Positions 26,242 to 35,361 of a stretch of 64,000 bases of DNA are shown piece by piece. The DNA is from an uncultured Dorea sp. (GTDB lineage: Bacteria; Bacillota; Clostridia; Lachnospirales; Lachnospiraceae): contig CAJUTH010000013.1 in assembly GCA_910589275.1 (NCBI GenBank), positions 1 through 64,000 of the forward strand, read 5' to 3'. The notes under the pieces were generated by a model. The model made no database searches. It saw nothing but the letters and a program-made list of their open reading frames with translations, and had not been told where the DNA came from. Position numbers and translations under genes: made by a program. The stretch's first letter is position 1. Each line of letters begins with the position of its first letter.

Positions 26242-26517
26242 TTATTTGTTAACAGCATCTTTCAAAGCCTTGCCTGCTTTAAACTTAGGTGCTGTGCAAG
26301 CTTCAATCTTCATAGACGCGCCTGTCTGAGGATTTCTTCCCTCTCTGGCTGCTCTTTTACTTACTTCGAACGTACCGAATCCAACCAGTTGAACTTTTCC
26401 ACCCTTCTGGAGTTCTTCAGTAACAACATCAACAAACGCCAGCAAAGCTTTCTCTGAATCCTTCTTAGACAGCTCTGCCTTCTCAGCGATTGCTGCTACC
26501 AATTCTGTTTTATTCAT
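26242..26517 (-). CDS. hup: HU-family DNA-binding protein
   Basis: The protein has 91 residues from the ATG at 26517 (GAGGAGG upstream). The HU signature is GFGTFEVSKRAAREGRNPQTG, followed by a C-terminal helix APKFKAGKALKDAVNK. It is a small basic nucleoid protein that bends DNA. It is placed before rqcP as in many Clostridia. Confidence 0.96.
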   Translation of the reverse strand: MNKTELVAAIAEKAELSKKDSEKALLAFVDVVTEELQKGGKVQLVGFGTFEVSKRAAREGRNPQTGASMKIEACTAPKFKAGKALKDAVNK

Positions 26518-26634
26518 GTATAATTTCCTCCTCTTGTTTCTTTGCATCATCATGCCTCATTCCTGTTATACATCTTTTCTATTTGTTTGTCAAGGCAATA
26601 TACCCGAAAAAACCGCTAGTTTATAGGGTTTCTA

Positions 26635-26661
26635 GTTACTGTGAACAGAGTGAACAGTAAC
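26635..26661. repeat. REP-like palindromic repeat, copy 1
   Basis: GTTACTGT...ACAGTAAC with inner GAACAGAGTGA, 27 bp. Related copies are at 34780-34805 and 35362-35390 in either orientation, sharing the core TTCACTCYGTTCAC. Confidence 0.65.
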
Positions 26662-26678
26662 GCTTTCTAGGGGATGCA

Positions 26679-27665
26679 CTATAACCGGAAGGAAAATATT
26701 TCCTCTAGAAGCTTTCTTTTTTCCTCTGTCTGGGTAACCGCTGTCTGAAATTTCTCTACATTCTTAACCGAAATCCATGCTTTATTTGACCGATAATAGG
26801 AACCTGTTATCTTCCAGAATTTTTCCGGATAAATAAATCTTACCTTTAAATATTCCATTTCCCGGTCGCTGATTGGCCGGATTGCACTGTATGCATTCAG
26901 CATACAGTCGCATAAATGTACGTTCCATCCATGCTTTTCCATAGATTTTCGTAGAAAATAGTACAGATCCTCCACCTGTACGTTCCTCCGGAATTTCTCA
27001 AAATTGGTTGTTGCAATCCCGTCCGTCAGCATCAGTACATTGTGGTAATTATATTCTCCGTGCACAATGTGGCTATTTGCAACACTGTCCGAATACAGTT
27101 CGTCGTAGGCAGACGCCGCAAGCTCGCCGACCGCTGCGTCCGCCCATTCATACAGCGATTCATACTCTTTCAAAAACTGAAGTTCGAAGTCTCCTTTAAC
27201 CGTTCTGTTCCGGACAAATTTACGCACCTTCCGAAGCTCTCTGTTATGGCTCTCATAGATATCCTTTAAATGAGATTCCTGAAAGATATATTCTTCCATC
27301 GGCATTACCATAATTAGATGCAGTCTCGCCAGATTTTTTACCGCCCGCGACAGCTCTCTGCTTCTGCGGATATCACATTCCCTTCCATAATACCAGTGCT
27401 TAAGTAAATACCGTCCGCCGTCCTCCGACACACTGATATAATTCCCTTCCGCATTTGGCAGAATCTGGTCTATTCCCGTATAGCCCGCTTCCTTCAATGC
27501 TTCTCCCATTTTATATAATGCAGGTACCCGTTTCTCGGAAATCCCCGCTTCCTTCAACAGAAATAACCCCTGTTCCGTATCACAAAAAAATGCACCTCTG
27601 GTCTTTCGGGTGCCCTTCACATTGACATCATACTGTTCCAGTACTTTCAGTTCATACTCTTGCAT
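26679..27665 (-). CDS. CotS-family spore coat / kinase-like protein
   Basis: The protein has 328 residues from the ATG at 27665 (AGGGG upstream; an ATG at 27692 is an alternative). It has the aminoglycoside-phosphotransferase-like fold of CotS proteins: FFCDTEQGLFLLKEA, a helical middle, and the catalytic-loop-like region IVHGEYNYHNVLM. The later metal-binding DFE/DFD motif reads TTNFEKF, so catalysis may be weak or lost. CotS-type proteins are spore coat components. A large palindrome lies ~90 bp upstream of its start. Confidence 0.8.
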   Translation of the reverse strand: MQEYELKVLEQYDVNVKGTRKTRGAFFCDTEQGLFLLKEAGISEKRVPALYKMGEALKEAGYTGIDQILPNAEGNYISVSEDGGRYLLKHWYYGRECDIRRSRELSRAVKNLARLHLIMVMPMEEYIFQESHLKDIYESHNRELRKVRKFVRNRTVKGDFELQFLKEYESLYEWADAAVGELAASAYDELYSDSVANSHIVHGEYNYHNVLMLTDGIATTNFEKFRRNVQVEDLYYFLRKSMEKHGWNVHLCDCMLNAYSAIRPISDREMEYLKVRFIYPEKFWKITGSYYRSNKAWISVKNVEKFQTAVTQTEEKRKLLEEIFSFRL

Positions 27666-27754
27666 AACCAAAACCCCTGCACCTTCATTCATCCGTTCTT
27701 TTCAATGTATGAGGGATAGGTGGGAATTATGCCCTTTAAATGCTGGGTTGTGTA

Positions 27755-27834
27755 CCCGTGCGCCTTAAGCAGTCAGGATACAGCAATACCGGGCGCCCGG
27801 TATTGCTGTATCCTGACTGCTTAAGGCGCACGGG
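27755..27834. repeat. 80-bp perfect palindrome without a loop
   Basis: Bases 27755-27794 are the exact reverse complement of 27795-27834; the centre is GGGC|GCCC and the outer ends are CCCGTGCGCC and GGCGCACGGG. No T run follows on either side, so it is not a usual terminator. It lies between the 3' end of cca and the 5' end of the CotS-like gene. The ~90 bp between it and cca holds only repetitive TATGGCT/TATTATAGC-like sequence and no ORF I would support. Confidence 0.95.
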
Positions 27835-27924
27835 GAAGAATGGGCTCGGCCTCTCGTTACGGCTATATTATAGCAAGTATTATGGCTATGTTATGGCTGC
27901 TGTATACTGGTCCATGTGTAGGAG

Positions 27925-29256
27925 TCAGTCTCTAAGTGATCTGACATGTTTTAGGAGTTTTTCCTTTGTATTGAGTTCTGGGTTTTCTATTACCAGTTCG
28001 AGAAGATTGTTTAGGATCTCTCCAAGCTCTCTGCCTGGCTGTATACCGACGGCTATCAGGTCTTTGCCGGTGATGGCAAGGTCTTTTAGGGCAACGCACT
28101 GACCTGCGGCTGTTATCTCACGATACAGGGTTTCTATACCGTCTATATCTGCCAGCTTTTCTTTTCTCTGATAACCGCTCTGGGCCAGCACGTCCGCCCG
28201 GCGCACTTCCAGATACAGGGGAAACAGTTCTTCCCCAATCTTGTTCATTGCCCGTCTTACGTTCCTTGCCGTTACCGGCATGCGGTAATCATGGTAGTAT
28301 ACCAGCTTTCCTACGCTGTGCAGCGTAGCGTTGTCGAATTTCAGCCTCCGCATAATTTCTTCCGCCAGCTTTTTACTTACCTCGGCGTGACCTTTAAAAT
28401 GAGCGATCCCTGATTCGTCAACGGTCTTTTTCAAGGGCTTTCCCAGATCATGGAACAGCATCGTGAGACGAAGTATCCGGTCGCTGCGGACGTTCTGCAA
28501 TGTATGCAGGATATGCTCTCCTACCGTATACATATGGTGCGGCGTTTCCTGCGTCGTCTCCATTGCCCGATCGAATTCCGGCAGAAATTCTCTTGTAATG
28601 CCAAGAGCATATGCTTCCCTCAGCATGTCCGGCCGTGGGGACAGCAAGATCTTTATAAGCTCCGTCTGGATACGCTCGGCGCTGATGTTCTGAAGCGTTG
28701 AAGCAAGGAGCCGCATCGCCTCTCTGGTTTCTCCCTCAATCGTAAAACCGAGCTGAGCTGCGAAACGGACTCCTCGCAAAATCCGCAATGCGTCCTCGGA
28801 AAACCGCGAGACGGCGTCACCCACACACAGGATGGTACCCTGTTCCAAATCTTTTAAGCCGCCAAAAATATCTGCCAGCCCGTCTTGCTCATTGTATGCC
28901 ATGGCATTTATGGTAAAATCCCGCCTGAGCAGGTCTTCCCGTAAATTACGCACGAACGTAACCTGAGACGGATGGCGGCTGTCCTCGTATTTTCCATCTA
29001 CCCGGTAGGTCGTCACTTCAAAGCCCTCCCGGTCAAGCAGCACTGTAACTGTACCGTGCTCGATCCCTGTATCAAAGGTATGGGGAAACAATGCCTTCGT
29101 CTCCTCCGGCATGGCGGAGGTGGTAATATCCCAGTCCTCCGGCGTTCTTCCCAGAAGGCAGTCCCGGACGCAGCCCCCTACGGCATACGCCTCATACCCG
29201 TGAGCCTGCAGGGTGTGGATAATCGTATTTACTTTATCTGGCAGTTCAATCCTCAT
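27925..29256 (-). CDS. cca: CCA tRNA nucleotidyltransferase with HD domain
   Basis: The protein has 443 residues. The head domain has VGGCVRDCLLGRTPEDWDIT (metal-binding DxD) and RDFTINAMAYNE, followed by the neck SEDALRILRGVRFAAQLGF. An HD domain is in the C-terminal half (MLFHDLGKP, FKGHAEVSKKLAEEIMRRL). It adds or repairs the 3'-CCA end of tRNAs, needed here since the tRNA-Asn gene lacks an encoded CCA. It ends the stretch before the palindrome. Confidence 0.94.
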   Translation of the reverse strand: MRIELPDKVNTIIHTLQAHGYEAYAVGGCVRDCLLGRTPEDWDITTSAMPEETKALFPHTFDTGIEHGTVTVLLDREGFEVTTYRVDGKYEDSRHPSQVTFVRNLREDLLRRDFTINAMAYNEQDGLADIFGGLKDLEQGTILCVGDAVSRFSEDALRILRGVRFAAQLGFTIEGETREAMRLLASTLQNISAERIQTELIKILLSPRPDMLREAYALGITREFLPEFDRAMETTQETPHHMYTVGEHILHTLQNVRSDRILRLTMLFHDLGKPLKKTVDESGIAHFKGHAEVSKKLAEEIMRRLKFDNATLHSVGKLVYYHDYRMPVTARNVRRAMNKIGEELFPLYLEVRRADVLAQSGYQRKEKLADIDGIETLYREITAAGQCVALKDLAITGKDLIAVGIQPGRELGEILNNLLELVIENPELNTKEKLLKHVRSLRD

Positions 29257-29259
29257 CTC

Positions 29260-29457
29260 TTAACTCCCCCCTGTTCCTTCAACTTCTTTATTCATGTCGA
29301 AAACCGCATGGGCAGTTGTTCCTGAACCTGCAAAAGAATCAAGTACATAATCATTTGCTCCCGTACATAACTGTAAAATAAGTTCGATTAACTCATGTAG
29401 TTTCGGTGTAATTTTCCCTTCAAACCTTGGAAGCAAAGATTCGCGGCTCCGCTTTTA
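29260..29457 (-). pseudogene. C-terminal remnant of a type III-like DNA adenine methyltransferase (Mod)
   Basis: Reading the minus strand from about 29457 gives an open frame of ~65 codons with no start, ending in TAA at 29260. It contains SLLPRFEGKITPKLHELIEL and then DYVLDSFAGSGTTAHAV, which is motif I (FAGSG) of N6-adenine methyltransferases of the beta group. It then ends shortly after. An in-frame TAA lies upstream. The rest of the gene is absent, so this is a leftover of an older restriction-modification locus beside the intact one. Confidence 0.75.
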
Positions 29458-29495
29458 TGAATGTTTTTTAATCAAGTTTTTTAATACATCCACGC

Positions 29496-30146
29496 TTACA
29501 TAATGCTTGAATAGTCTGAAAATATATGACACAACTCAACCTCTCCCGACTGTATCTGATAAATACATCTATAACTTTCTGCCACACAATTACTATCTAT
29601 AAATTCAAAGTTCCCATGCATATGTTTATCTGATTCTGTATTCTGAATTTTTTCAATGAGTTTGGCATTCGCTGATATATCAATCTTTTTCACAACAAAT
29701 CCAAGCATTATATTTTTACCATAATAAGAAGAATATTTTTGCGTAATAAATCTGGCAATGCCCTTCTTTACATATTTTTTATTCAAATCCGCCGTTCCAT
29801 CAAGCCTCTTGCATTCGATAACATAATATGCATCTTCTTTTTCAAAATCATTTTTCAAAAGAATACGGATATCTACTCTGCCAATATGTTTCCCATCTCC
29901 GACATAGTTCTCTGGTATCTCAAGATCAAATCTATAATCCGACATACCATAAACATTCTTTTGCTTTTTCATATATTCTTCAAGCATGATGCTTCTGATT
30001 TTGTTCTCATCATTTGGCATCTTTAATCGTTTATTTTCATAATCCTCCACAACCAATTCGCATATTTTGAAAATATACTCCGTAATTTTGTCAAAATCTG
30101 CCTGATATAACGCCTCTAATATTTCTTTATTAAATATTCCGCCCAT
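29496..30146 (-). CDS. PD-(D/E)XK nuclease-like partner of the adjacent methyltransferase
   Basis: The protein has 216 residues. Helical N-terminal ~75 residues precede a core with GRVDIRIL (about 88-95) and YYVIECKRL (about 107-115), the D...ExK arrangement of PD-(D/E)XK nucleases. RFITQKYSSYYGKNIMLGFV follows, like the beta-strand after the active site. Its ATG overlaps the TGA of the methyltransferase by 1 bp, so the two proteins should be made together. I infer a restriction endonuclease or other DNA-targeting effector; the family is not one I can name. Confidence 0.65.
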   Translation of the reverse strand: MGGIFNKEILEALYQADFDKITEYIFKICELVVEDYENKRLKMPNDENKIRSIMLEEYMKKQKNVYGMSDYRFDLEIPENYVGDGKHIGRVDIRILLKNDFEKEDAYYVIECKRLDGTADLNKKYVKKGIARFITQKYSSYYGKNIMLGFVVKKIDISANAKLIEKIQNTESDKHMHGNFEFIDSNCVAESYRCIYQIQSGEVELCHIFSDYSSIM

Positions 30147-33031
30147 CAGCAGTCCTCCATCCCCAAGAGTACTGTATTTATGATTTTATGGCTATCCTTT
30201 ATAGCCATGGCAGAATGCCAATTTTTAGCCTCTATCGGCTTTACAATTACAAACGATGATTCCGAAAATTCCACAATGTTTTTCGTCTGAAAAAAGCAGT
30301 CATTCAACTGATAAATCATAAAATCAGTCAGCAGCTCCATATCACCGTCTATACTATCAACTACACAGATTTTCTCAGGTTTCTTCTCGAAAGAGAGTTC
30401 TACTTGCAAAGCAGCAAATTTACCTTTTATGTCTGGGTAAATGGTTATCATATAATAGACATTGCTTTTTTCAAAATGTTCGTCCCACATCCCTGCTAAT
30501 ATTGACGCATACTTTTTCATCATTTTTATATCACACTTTTTCTCCTTGTAAGTTCCACAAAGCATAGGAATTTGAAAAGCCAAAGCATAATCAACAAAGT
30601 AGTTATCTTTCAAACCATACATTTTCAAAACACATTGATTGATACGATTCTGTAATTCATCCATCGATTTGTTCCAATTTTTCTTTTGTATCGCTTGAAC
30701 CAATTCAACAAGTTCTTCGCTATATGCATATGGATAATCTGCTAACTCGTCCAAAAAAACCTGCTCTCTTTCTATTCCCGCCGAAGATCCTAACATTAAA
30801 TTAAGATAGGAAAACAAGGAAGAATTAAGTAACCCACATAGATTTAACAAGACTTTTTTTTCGTTTTCTGAACCTTTTATGCAATTTATTGTTTCCCTGT
30901 AAAGGAAATCTTTTTCCGTATATACCGCCCTTATAGAATAATCCGCGCAATCCAGCCCCTTTTTGAAAAGGACATAAGGAGCCTTATATATCTCTGGATT
31001 CCTTGGACGATGGATTTTGCTTTTACAAAAAGTTGAACATGCATTTTCATTAAGATAAAAATGATCTATGGAGCCTTCCGAATCCAAAATATCTCTGCCT
31101 ATCAAATGCGAAGAATCCTTTTTATCCCCATCATTATCCTGAAGGCCCTTTTTCATTACCAAATGATGCTGGGATGCGATATTTCTAATCGACTTAAAGT
31201 TTTCACGCATACTGCTAAGCAATTCAAAATCCCAATATCCCCCATAGACAAGTACTTTCCATAAATCATCCTTTTCTAAAAGCAATGTCTGCTTTACATA
31301 TTTGATATCGTCCGGTTCAATCATAATGATTCCAAATAACTTCAGATATTTATTAGGTTTCAAGCTTATATATTCCACTTTATGATTTGATGCACTTTTT
31401 TTGCATACAAAGGAAAGCACCGCTGCCGGAGCTATTGCACCTTTAAAAATTTGTTTTCTTACGGCTGAAATTTCTAACACTTGTTCCAGTTGTGTATCAA
31501 TCAATAATCTTTTTCTTAGAGCTACTGACGGGCTCTTCCCTTTATATAATATTTTTGAAGGAATTACCAAACAACATTCCGTATCTTCACTCCCCATTTC
31601 CTGAGCTTTCACCAAAAATGCTACGCTGATTTCTGCATTTTGTGCAACAACTTTTCTCTCGGCACAATATCTCTTATAATTCTCCTGTTTAACACTGCCC
31701 CAAGGGGGATTCCCTAAAATAAACTTATAATTTATACTTTCAATGGACTTCATTTTTTCTTCATCAAAAAAATCGCCAAAGAAAATATTTTCATTTTTTA
31801 ATAAAGGCAGCTTAAATTTTTCCAAACTCTTAGGATCCTGATAATCAAAAAGCATAACATAAAGAGAGAAAATTGTAACATCTACCGCTTCCTCATTATA
31901 ATCCACACCATATATATTTTCTTTCACTAATGCATTGATTTTTTCTTTGTCTTGCAAGTAACCGTTTCCGTCTGAATTTCGCTCTAATATCTTTTGAAGC
32001 GATTTCACCAAAAAAATACCCGAACCACAAGAAGGATCTAAAACTTTACACTCTTCTTCTTTAGCAAGATAACTCCCAACCGTTCGATTTACAATGTAAT
32101 CTACTAAATATTCCAGCGTATAAAAAGCCTTGTCGTTATTTTTCTTTTTTTTGCCCAGCAATATTTCATATATATTACTGATTAATTCAATTGGAATAAT
32201 ATTAAAATCATAAAAAGGGAACAGGGACAACTGGCCTGTTTTCATTTCTTCTCTGGCTGTCAAGAAAGTATGTAACACTGCGAGAGACTCCTCTGTTAGT
32301 TCTTCCTTTTCCTTCTGTTCGTCCATTTCAAATAAATTACCATTGAATCTTTCTTTTAAATATTTAATTAATTCCAAGAAGTCATCTTTGCTTTGAATAA
32401 TGTTTAGAAATATTTCCTGCGATTTTTTAACATGATCGTCAAGTCCCATATATCCAATGCTAATGCCGCGGTCAATCAAATACCGAATAAAAAGAATCCT
32501 CAGCATTAGCTTATTTGCAAAGGAAATTCTATATTCATCTTTCAGTTTTTTGGTAATGTATCTAAGATTTTCAATTAAAAATTCATTCAAATTCTTTTTG
32601 CCCATACTCTTTTCATAAAGATCCAAGGACAAACTATTTGTCACATTCCAATATGAAAATTCTTTCTTTTCATCACACTGACTCAAATTATAGGAAACAA
32701 TATCTTTTAACCTGATCTTTTTATCTATGCCTAAATCCATGTTTTTTCCATTATAAACTTTAATAAAGTTTCCTTCATCAGAAATTACAACCGGCACCTG
32801 TGCATTCCATATCTTTCCATGAAGATCCACACCCAATCTAGTGTTTAAATCATCAAAAAAAACTACTAATGCACTGCCGTCTATGATATAAGCAGCATAA
32901 GGAGCTAATTCGAACAAAACTTTTCTATCGTGCCGCGACAAATCAATACATTTATCAATATCTGATAAATAGAATAATTTATCTGAGTTATGATATCCTA
33001 ATTTCTGTATGACCATTTCGATCGTCCGCAT
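30146..33031 (-). CDS. Large N6-adenine DNA methyltransferase (Eco57I/type IIG-like)
   Basis: The protein has 961 residues and is A+T-rich relative to its neighbours. The N-terminal ~100 residues have a beta-rich stretch ending VPVVISDEGNFIKVYNG, like the N-terminus of Eco57I-type enzymes but without a clear PD-(D/E)XK triad. Helical spacer to ~310. The methyltransferase core has motif I DPSCGSGIFL (about 331-340), IYGVDYNEEAV and motif IV NPPWG (about 444-448). The long C-terminal region may recognise DNA. The nuclease is encoded by the next gene. Probably a restriction-modification or related defence system acquired horizontally. Confidence 0.8.
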   Translation of the reverse strand: MRTIEMVIQKLGYHNSDKLFYLSDIDKCIDLSRHDRKVLFELAPYAAYIIDGSALVVFFDDLNTRLGVDLHGKIWNAQVPVVISDEGNFIKVYNGKNMDLGIDKKIRLKDIVSYNLSQCDEKKEFSYWNVTNSLSLDLYEKSMGKKNLNEFLIENLRYITKKLKDEYRISFANKLMLRILFIRYLIDRGISIGYMGLDDHVKKSQEIFLNIIQSKDDFLELIKYLKERFNGNLFEMDEQKEKEELTEESLAVLHTFLTAREEMKTGQLSLFPFYDFNIIPIELISNIYEILLGKKKKNNDKAFYTLEYLVDYIVNRTVGSYLAKEEECKVLDPSCGSGIFLVKSLQKILERNSDGNGYLQDKEKINALVKENIYGVDYNEEAVDVTIFSLYVMLFDYQDPKSLEKFKLPLLKNENIFFGDFFDEEKMKSIESINYKFILGNPPWGSVKQENYKRYCAERKVVAQNAEISVAFLVKAQEMGSEDTECCLVIPSKILYKGKSPSVALRKRLLIDTQLEQVLEISAVRKQIFKGAIAPAAVLSFVCKKSASNHKVEYISLKPNKYLKLFGIIMIEPDDIKYVKQTLLLEKDDLWKVLVYGGYWDFELLSSMRENFKSIRNIASQHHLVMKKGLQDNDGDKKDSSHLIGRDILDSEGSIDHFYLNENACSTFCKSKIHRPRNPEIYKAPYVLFKKGLDCADYSIRAVYTEKDFLYRETINCIKGSENEKKVLLNLCGLLNSSLFSYLNLMLGSSAGIEREQVFLDELADYPYAYSEELVELVQAIQKKNWNKSMDELQNRINQCVLKMYGLKDNYFVDYALAFQIPMLCGTYKEKKCDIKMMKKYASILAGMWDEHFEKSNVYYMITIYPDIKGKFAALQVELSFEKKPEKICVVDSIDGDMELLTDFMIYQLNDCFFQTKNIVEFSESSFVIVKPIEAKNWHSAMAIKDSHKIINTVLLGMEDC

Positions 33032-33197
33032 TTCACCGCCCCCTTATTCCTCGAAAAACTCTTACATAAGAATATATTACCATATATGCTGTCCCATAAT
33101 CTGGTCTCATAGTATCATTCTTCCCAAACCTCCGCTTACATAGCGCTATTTTTTCTTTATTATATACAAAAAGCATTCATAACTCAAGAATTGCAGC

Positions 33198-33243
33198 AAA
33201 AAAACGGCAAGCCAAAGCACCCCGCTTCCTGCCCGCCGTTTTA
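33198..33243 (-). terminator. Terminator of proS
   Basis: AACGGC/GCCGTT with inner pairing on the minus strand, followed by seven T (33204-33198). The 150 bp beyond it towards the methyltransferase is A+T-rich with no ORF and presumably holds that operon's promoter. Confidence 0.75.
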
Positions 33244-33293
33244 TTCTTTTTCCGTCTGCCAAAGGGACACGCCCCTTGTACACCGAGAGTATC

Positions 33294-34733
33294 TTAGTAG
33301 GACTTGCCCCAATATGCCATATGCTTCGCAGGCTTGCCGCACCAGATACATTTGTCTGAAATAAAATCCTCGTCCTCGATCAGACATCTAGTTGCCGCGC
33401 CGCCGGTCACATACTTCACTTCGCCTTCACACTCCGGATCGCCGCACCAGCACGCTTTCACGAAACCTCTGCTGGCCGTGAATTTCTCTTTCATCTCATC
33501 CAGCGTTGTCGCCGTATAGATATGGCTGTTCAAAAATTCCTCCGCCTTCTTATACATATCCTGCTGGATCGTCTCTAAGATATCCCGAAGCTTTCCGGCA
33601 ATCTCATCCAGAGAAACCACGATCTTCTCGCGGGTATCGCGGCGGACTACTATTACCTGATTCTTCTCAATATCCTTCGGCCCGATCTCAATACGAGTAG
33701 GAATGCCAAGCATCTCCTGCTCAGAGAACTTCCATCCCGGACTCTTCTCGGAATCATCAATCTTCACACGATAGCCGGCTTTCTTCAGCTCATCCAGCAG
33801 CGCATAAGCTCTGTCAAGCACGCCTTCCTTATGCTGTGCAACCGGAATCACGCGGCACTCTACCGGCGCTACGTGCGGAGGAAGAACCAATCCGTCATCG
33901 TCGCCATGAACCATAATAAGCGCTCCGATACTTCTGGTAGACCATCCCCATGAGGTCTCATATACGCTGTGAAGCTCATTGTTCTTATCCACGTATTTTA
34001 TATCAAATGCATCCGGGAAACCGCTTCCGAAGAAATGGCTGGTCGCAGACTGCAGCGCCTTGCCGTCGTGCATCAGCGCCTCGATGGTGTAGGTATCCTG
34101 CGCTCCGGCAAACTTCTCGTGCTCTGCTTTTCTTCCGGATACGAATGGAATCGCCAGCGTCTCCTTATAGCAGTCCTCATACACATGAAGCATCTGAATC
34201 GTACGCTCCTCCGCTTCCTCATAGGTAGCATGGATGGTATGTCCCTCCTGCCACAAGAACTCTCTGGAACGTAAGAAAGGTCTTGTGGTCTTCTCCCAGC
34301 GAAGTACGGAATTCCACTGGTTCCATACCTTTGGAAGATCTCTGTAAGACTTTACGGTCCTTGCCCACAGATCACAGAACAAAGTTTCTGACGTAGGACG
34401 AATACAGAGCCTCTCCTGAAGCCTTTCCATACCGCCGTGGGTAACCCACGCAACCTCCGGCGCAAAACCGTCTACATGATCCGCCTCCTTCTCCAAAAGA
34501 GATTCCGGAATCAGCAGCGGAAGCGATACGTTCTCTACTCCGGTCTCTTTAAATCTTCTGTCCAGATCCGCCTGAATCAGCTCCCAGATCGCATATCCGT
34601 TTGGGAGGTAGTTTAAGCATCCCTTTACGCTTGAATAATCACACAATTCTGCTTCGCGTACCACATCCGTATACCACTGAGCAAAATTCTCGTCGCGGGA
34701 TGTGATATTTTTTACCATTTTTTCCTTTGCCAT
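33294..34733 (-). CDS. proS: Prolyl-tRNA synthetase, short archaeal/eukaryote-like type
   Basis: The protein has 479 residues from the ATG at 34733 (AAGGAG upstream). Class II motifs are visible: FLRSREFLWQEGHT (motif 2 region) and the arginine-rich TSRSIGALIMVHGDDDGL-type motif 3 neighbourhood. There is no inserted editing domain. The C-terminal zinc-binding part (CWCGDPECEG...CIWCG) and the terminal Tyr are typical of this class. It charges tRNA-Pro and is controlled by a T-box leader. Confidence 0.95.
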   Translation of the reverse strand: MAKEKMVKNITSRDENFAQWYTDVVREAELCDYSSVKGCLNYLPNGYAIWELIQADLDRRFKETGVENVSLPLLIPESLLEKEADHVDGFAPEVAWVTHGGMERLQERLCIRPTSETLFCDLWARTVKSYRDLPKVWNQWNSVLRWEKTTRPFLRSREFLWQEGHTIHATYEEAEERTIQMLHVYEDCYKETLAIPFVSGRKAEHEKFAGAQDTYTIEALMHDGKALQSATSHFFGSGFPDAFDIKYVDKNNELHSVYETSWGWSTRSIGALIMVHGDDDGLVLPPHVAPVECRVIPVAQHKEGVLDRAYALLDELKKAGYRVKIDDSEKSPGWKFSEQEMLGIPTRIEIGPKDIEKNQVIVVRRDTREKIVVSLDEIAGKLRDILETIQQDMYKKAEEFLNSHIYTATTLDEMKEKFTASRGFVKACWCGDPECEGEVKYVTGGAATRCLIEDEDFISDKCIWCGKPAKHMAYWGKSY

Positions 34734-34779
34734 GTCTTTTTCTCCTTTTCCTTTCATTTTCCGCAAGGCCCTTGCCCGT

Positions 34780-34805
34780 GTTACTGTTCACTCCGTTCAC
34801 AGCAG
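34780..34805. repeat. REP-like palindromic repeat, copy 2, between the T-box and proS
   Basis: GTTACTGTTCACTCCGTTCA followed by CAGCAG. It matches the copy at 26635-26661 except for a few bases. It lies in the untranslated region between the T-box terminator and the proS ribosome binding site. Confidence 0.65.
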
Positions 34806-34874
34806 CCTTCGCAAATCCATTTAAAATTCGCTCCGCGAATAGGATTTGCTCACACCTGAATCATATTCTTACGT

Positions 34875-34908
34875 ACTTTGCAGTAAATGCAAAGTACTGT
34901 GTGAACAG
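34875..34908. repeat. Second dispersed repeat, copy 1
   Basis: ACTTTGCAGTAAATGCAAAG then TACTGTGTGAACAG; it forms an 8-bp hairpin (CTTTGC/GCAAAG core). A related copy is at 58609-58645. Bases 34806-34874 between the two repeats contain another imperfect palindrome (AATCC...GGATT around CGCTCCGCG). Confidence 0.55.
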
Positions 34909-34960
34909 CACATCTCACAGGAAATATTATTCCGGCGGATTTTTCTAAAAAATCTCCAAA

Positions 34961-35232
34961 GAAAAACCGCCACACATTCCTGCTCCCAAAGGGACCGAAA
35001 CGCTCGGCGGTACCACCCTAATTAACTGCAGCCTCCTGCAGTTCGCTCATACAATCGTTAACGCCGATACTACGCCGCACTTTCATGCAGCGGCTCCAAG
35101 GCAGGTTCGCCTGGTCTCCATCCGGAAATCTCTCAGCATGCGATCTCCTCTCTGTGGGACTTCCACCCGGGTACTATTCTCTTCATCGCCGATTCCGCTT
35201 TTTGTAACTATCATTACAGGCGGATTTTTCGT
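34961..35232 (-). promoter_or_regulatory. T-box leader of proS with terminator/antiterminator
   Basis: The T-box AATTAGGGTGGTACCGCC lies on the minus strand at about 35022-35006. Upstream are the Stem I features GAATAGTA (AGTA of the specifier loop), AGAGAG and GCTGAGAG. The likely specifier is CCT (Pro) at 35105-35103 in CGAACCTGCC. The terminator stem CCGCC/GGCGG (35010-34967) ends in a T run. Uncharged tRNA-Pro should favour the antiterminator and switch proS on. Confidence 0.9.
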
Positions 35233-35240
35233 TGAAAGTT

Positions 35241-35269
35241 ATTCTACTGGAATCCCCTTCATTTGTCAA
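35241..35269 (-). promoter_or_regulatory. Promoter of the proS T-box transcript
   Basis: TTGACA (35269-35264) and TAGAAT (35246-35241) with a 17-bp spacer on the minus strand, placing the start of transcription a few bases before the T-box leader. Confidence 0.75.
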
Positions 35270-35361
35270 GGTAATTTTTTTAAAAAAATCTTGACAGCAG
35301 CCCCGAATTATGGGAAATATTAAAGAGACAAAACAATTCCCGTTTTAAGAAGAAAATCAGG

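Noticed and set aside
27740..28102. Plus-strand ORF of 120 codons across the palindrome and the cca 3' end
   Set aside because: It is antisense to cca, has no ribosome binding site, and its first third is the palindrome itself.
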